A DNA stretch of 64,000 bases from Apus apus (Eukaryota > Chordata > Aves > Apodiformes > Apodidae). Below, piece by piece: positions 62,599-64,000 of the stretch (the stretch's first letter is position 1; each line of letters begins with the position of its first letter). The position numbers and the translations under genes were made by a program. The notes beneath the pieces are model-generated. The model was given only the letters and a program-made list of their open reading frames with translations, was not told where the DNA came from and searched no databases. Where the stretch lies: the NCBI RefSeq assembly GCF_020740795.1, contig NC_067282.1, forward strand, positions 151,886,858-151,950,857. The letters run 5' to 3'.

Positions 62599-64000
62599 TT
62601 TTGTTTGTTTCCTTCCTTCGTTGATGCAAGAGGGATAAATAATTCAAGCCACGTGTAACCACTTGTGCTTTAAAAATTGTTCCTGCCTCTTAGTGCAGGG
62701 ATGAGAGTTGAAGTGCACCAGCTTGAGCATGCTGGGGGAGGGGGGAGCAAGGTGCAGGCAGTGAATCAAATGCCAACCTCCAGTCTCTCACCCAGCAGTG
62801 CCAGCAGTCCTGAGCTGGATGGAGGACATCACCCGCCCACCTACCCCCCAGCAAGGAGAGGTGCACAGCCTCCAGCTTCCTACTTTGCCACCTCTCCTTG
62901 GGGGCTATGAACACTGGCTTTTTGTGGGGAAAGGACACCTTGCAGGAATCAAGGGCAAAGTGACATTTGCTTCAAGACATTTCTGGGCTCTGGACAAGCT
63001 CCTGGTCCTGACTGGGAAGGGCAGCCTGGAGCACCCTTCCCTCTGGCTATGGCTTCAACCCCTTGCAAACTGTGTTGAGACAGGACCCTGTCAGGGATGT
63101 CCTCAGGCAGTGCAGAGGAAATCATTTCATATAGCAGAAAAAACATGTGGGCACGGCACTCTTTTTTTTCTTCTTTTATCTTTTTTCTCTTTTTTTTAAT
63201 TATTATTATTTTGAGGAGAAACAAATCAATAAAAAACAGAGAAAAAGATTCTTAGTTCATGAAAAAATAAAGAGCCCTTCTTTCTGCATTTATTCTGGGG
63301 GGAAGCTGCTCACTACAGATATCGCCAAAGCTTTTGCTGCAAAAGCTGAACCAATTTCTAGCACACAGACACAAAGGGCAGAAATAAAATGAAGGAAGAT
63401 AAATGAAGGAGGAGTGAACCCTTGAGGAACAAGGCTTACGTCTGTGGAGAAATCTGAGCTGATTTGGGTCTGTGGAATTACCAGGCCAGCTGGATTAAGG
63501 GATCAGAGATAGTGTCACAGAGAAACACTTAAATATTCAATAATCCAAAAAGTAAAGCCAAGATGGAGAAGGGGAGGGGGAGAAGAGCTAGACCAATGGA
63601 AAAGAAAGAGAGAAAGCCTCTATTCCCCACAGCTCATTGTCTGAGGCCGCCCAACTCATGTCATTTATGGTTGTCATATGATGGCCTCCAGCTGCTGCCT
63701 CCAGTTTACATCAGCCAGCACTGAAGCAGAGGGCAGAGGTTTTAACAGTCTGTTGCTTAGTTTCTCAGCCTTGTAATCCAATGAGAAATAATTTCCTGAC
63801 ACAGCCTACCCAGATGCATTAGACCGGAGACACATCTGGCTCTCCACAAGTTAGGACCCACAGGCCTGTGATATTCCTCTGTGCCAGTCCCCTGCCTTGT
63901 CCCATCTTATCCAGAGGTGACTCCAGGCAGAGATACAGCCAATACCCCACACCAGCTCCGTTCCTTTCCCTTCCTCTCTAGTGCTCCTTCACTTTGCCCA

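Larger units (their letters stand above)
61428..64000 (-). other. ELFN2: Upstream side of ELFN2: intron and/or 5' UTR, no coding region seen
   Basis: No open frame here resembles a known protein. The segment holds a strongly G-rich stretch on the ELFN2 strand (61781-61868), an AAAAC-rich simple repeat (about 62529-62598) and a T-rich low-complexity stretch (about 63160-63215). ELFN genes usually carry noncoding 5' exons separated by introns from the single coding exon, so part of this is probably intron. I could not place a 5' exon or promoter with confidence. Confidence 0.45.

Noticed and set aside
1-64000. CRISPR arrays, tRNA or rRNA genes, DNA transposons and retroviral elements
   Set aside because: None could be recognised on reading. 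Divergent LTR fragments or ancient DNA transposons could still be missed without a repeat-library search.

Overview
The window looks like nuclear DNA from a bird. The only recognisable interspersed repeats are CR1 (chicken repeat 1) non-LTR retrotransposons. They appear in both orientations and at several ages, and several end in the usual CR1 3' tail (variants of ATTCTATGATTCT). I found no Alu, L1 or other mammalian repeats. There is no operon structure, and nothing bacterial or viral in layout. The species cannot be named from what I can see.

The one gene I can support is ELFN2, encoded on the minus strand by a single uninterrupted coding exon (59001-61427). It encodes a type I postsynaptic adhesion protein: signal peptide, LRRNT, leucine-rich repeats, LRRCT, fibronectin III, one transmembrane helix, and a long cytoplasmic tail with a protein phosphatase 1 docking motif. 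Its 3' UTR probably runs about 5.9 kb to a poly(A) signal at 53096-53101. The sequence above 61428 is its upstream side and should hold a 5' UTR exon and/or intron. A splice acceptor just before the second in-frame ATG suggests the protein starts at that ATG.

Positions 1 to about 53,085 form a gene-poor flank downstream of ELFN2. It holds at least eleven CR1 copies or relics, simple repeats (a C24 homopolymer, C14 followed by AC repeats, TG tracts, long purine tracts), a small CpG island at about 487-775, and several AT-rich blocks that look like candidate conserved noncoding elements. The best CR1 copy (about 42288-44500, minus) keeps ORF1 with its GDSL esterase block and a complete apurinic-type endonuclease, but the whole reverse transcriptase region is missing, so the endonuclease abuts the 3' tail. 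The many other open frames lack family similarity, domain structure or credible exon context, and I treat them as chance.

I did not find a new multi-gene system. The items most worth a second look are the ELFN2 start and splice site, its long GC-rich 3' UTR, the RT-deleted CR1, the orphan CpG island, and a few structured or homeodomain-site-rich noncoding blocks.
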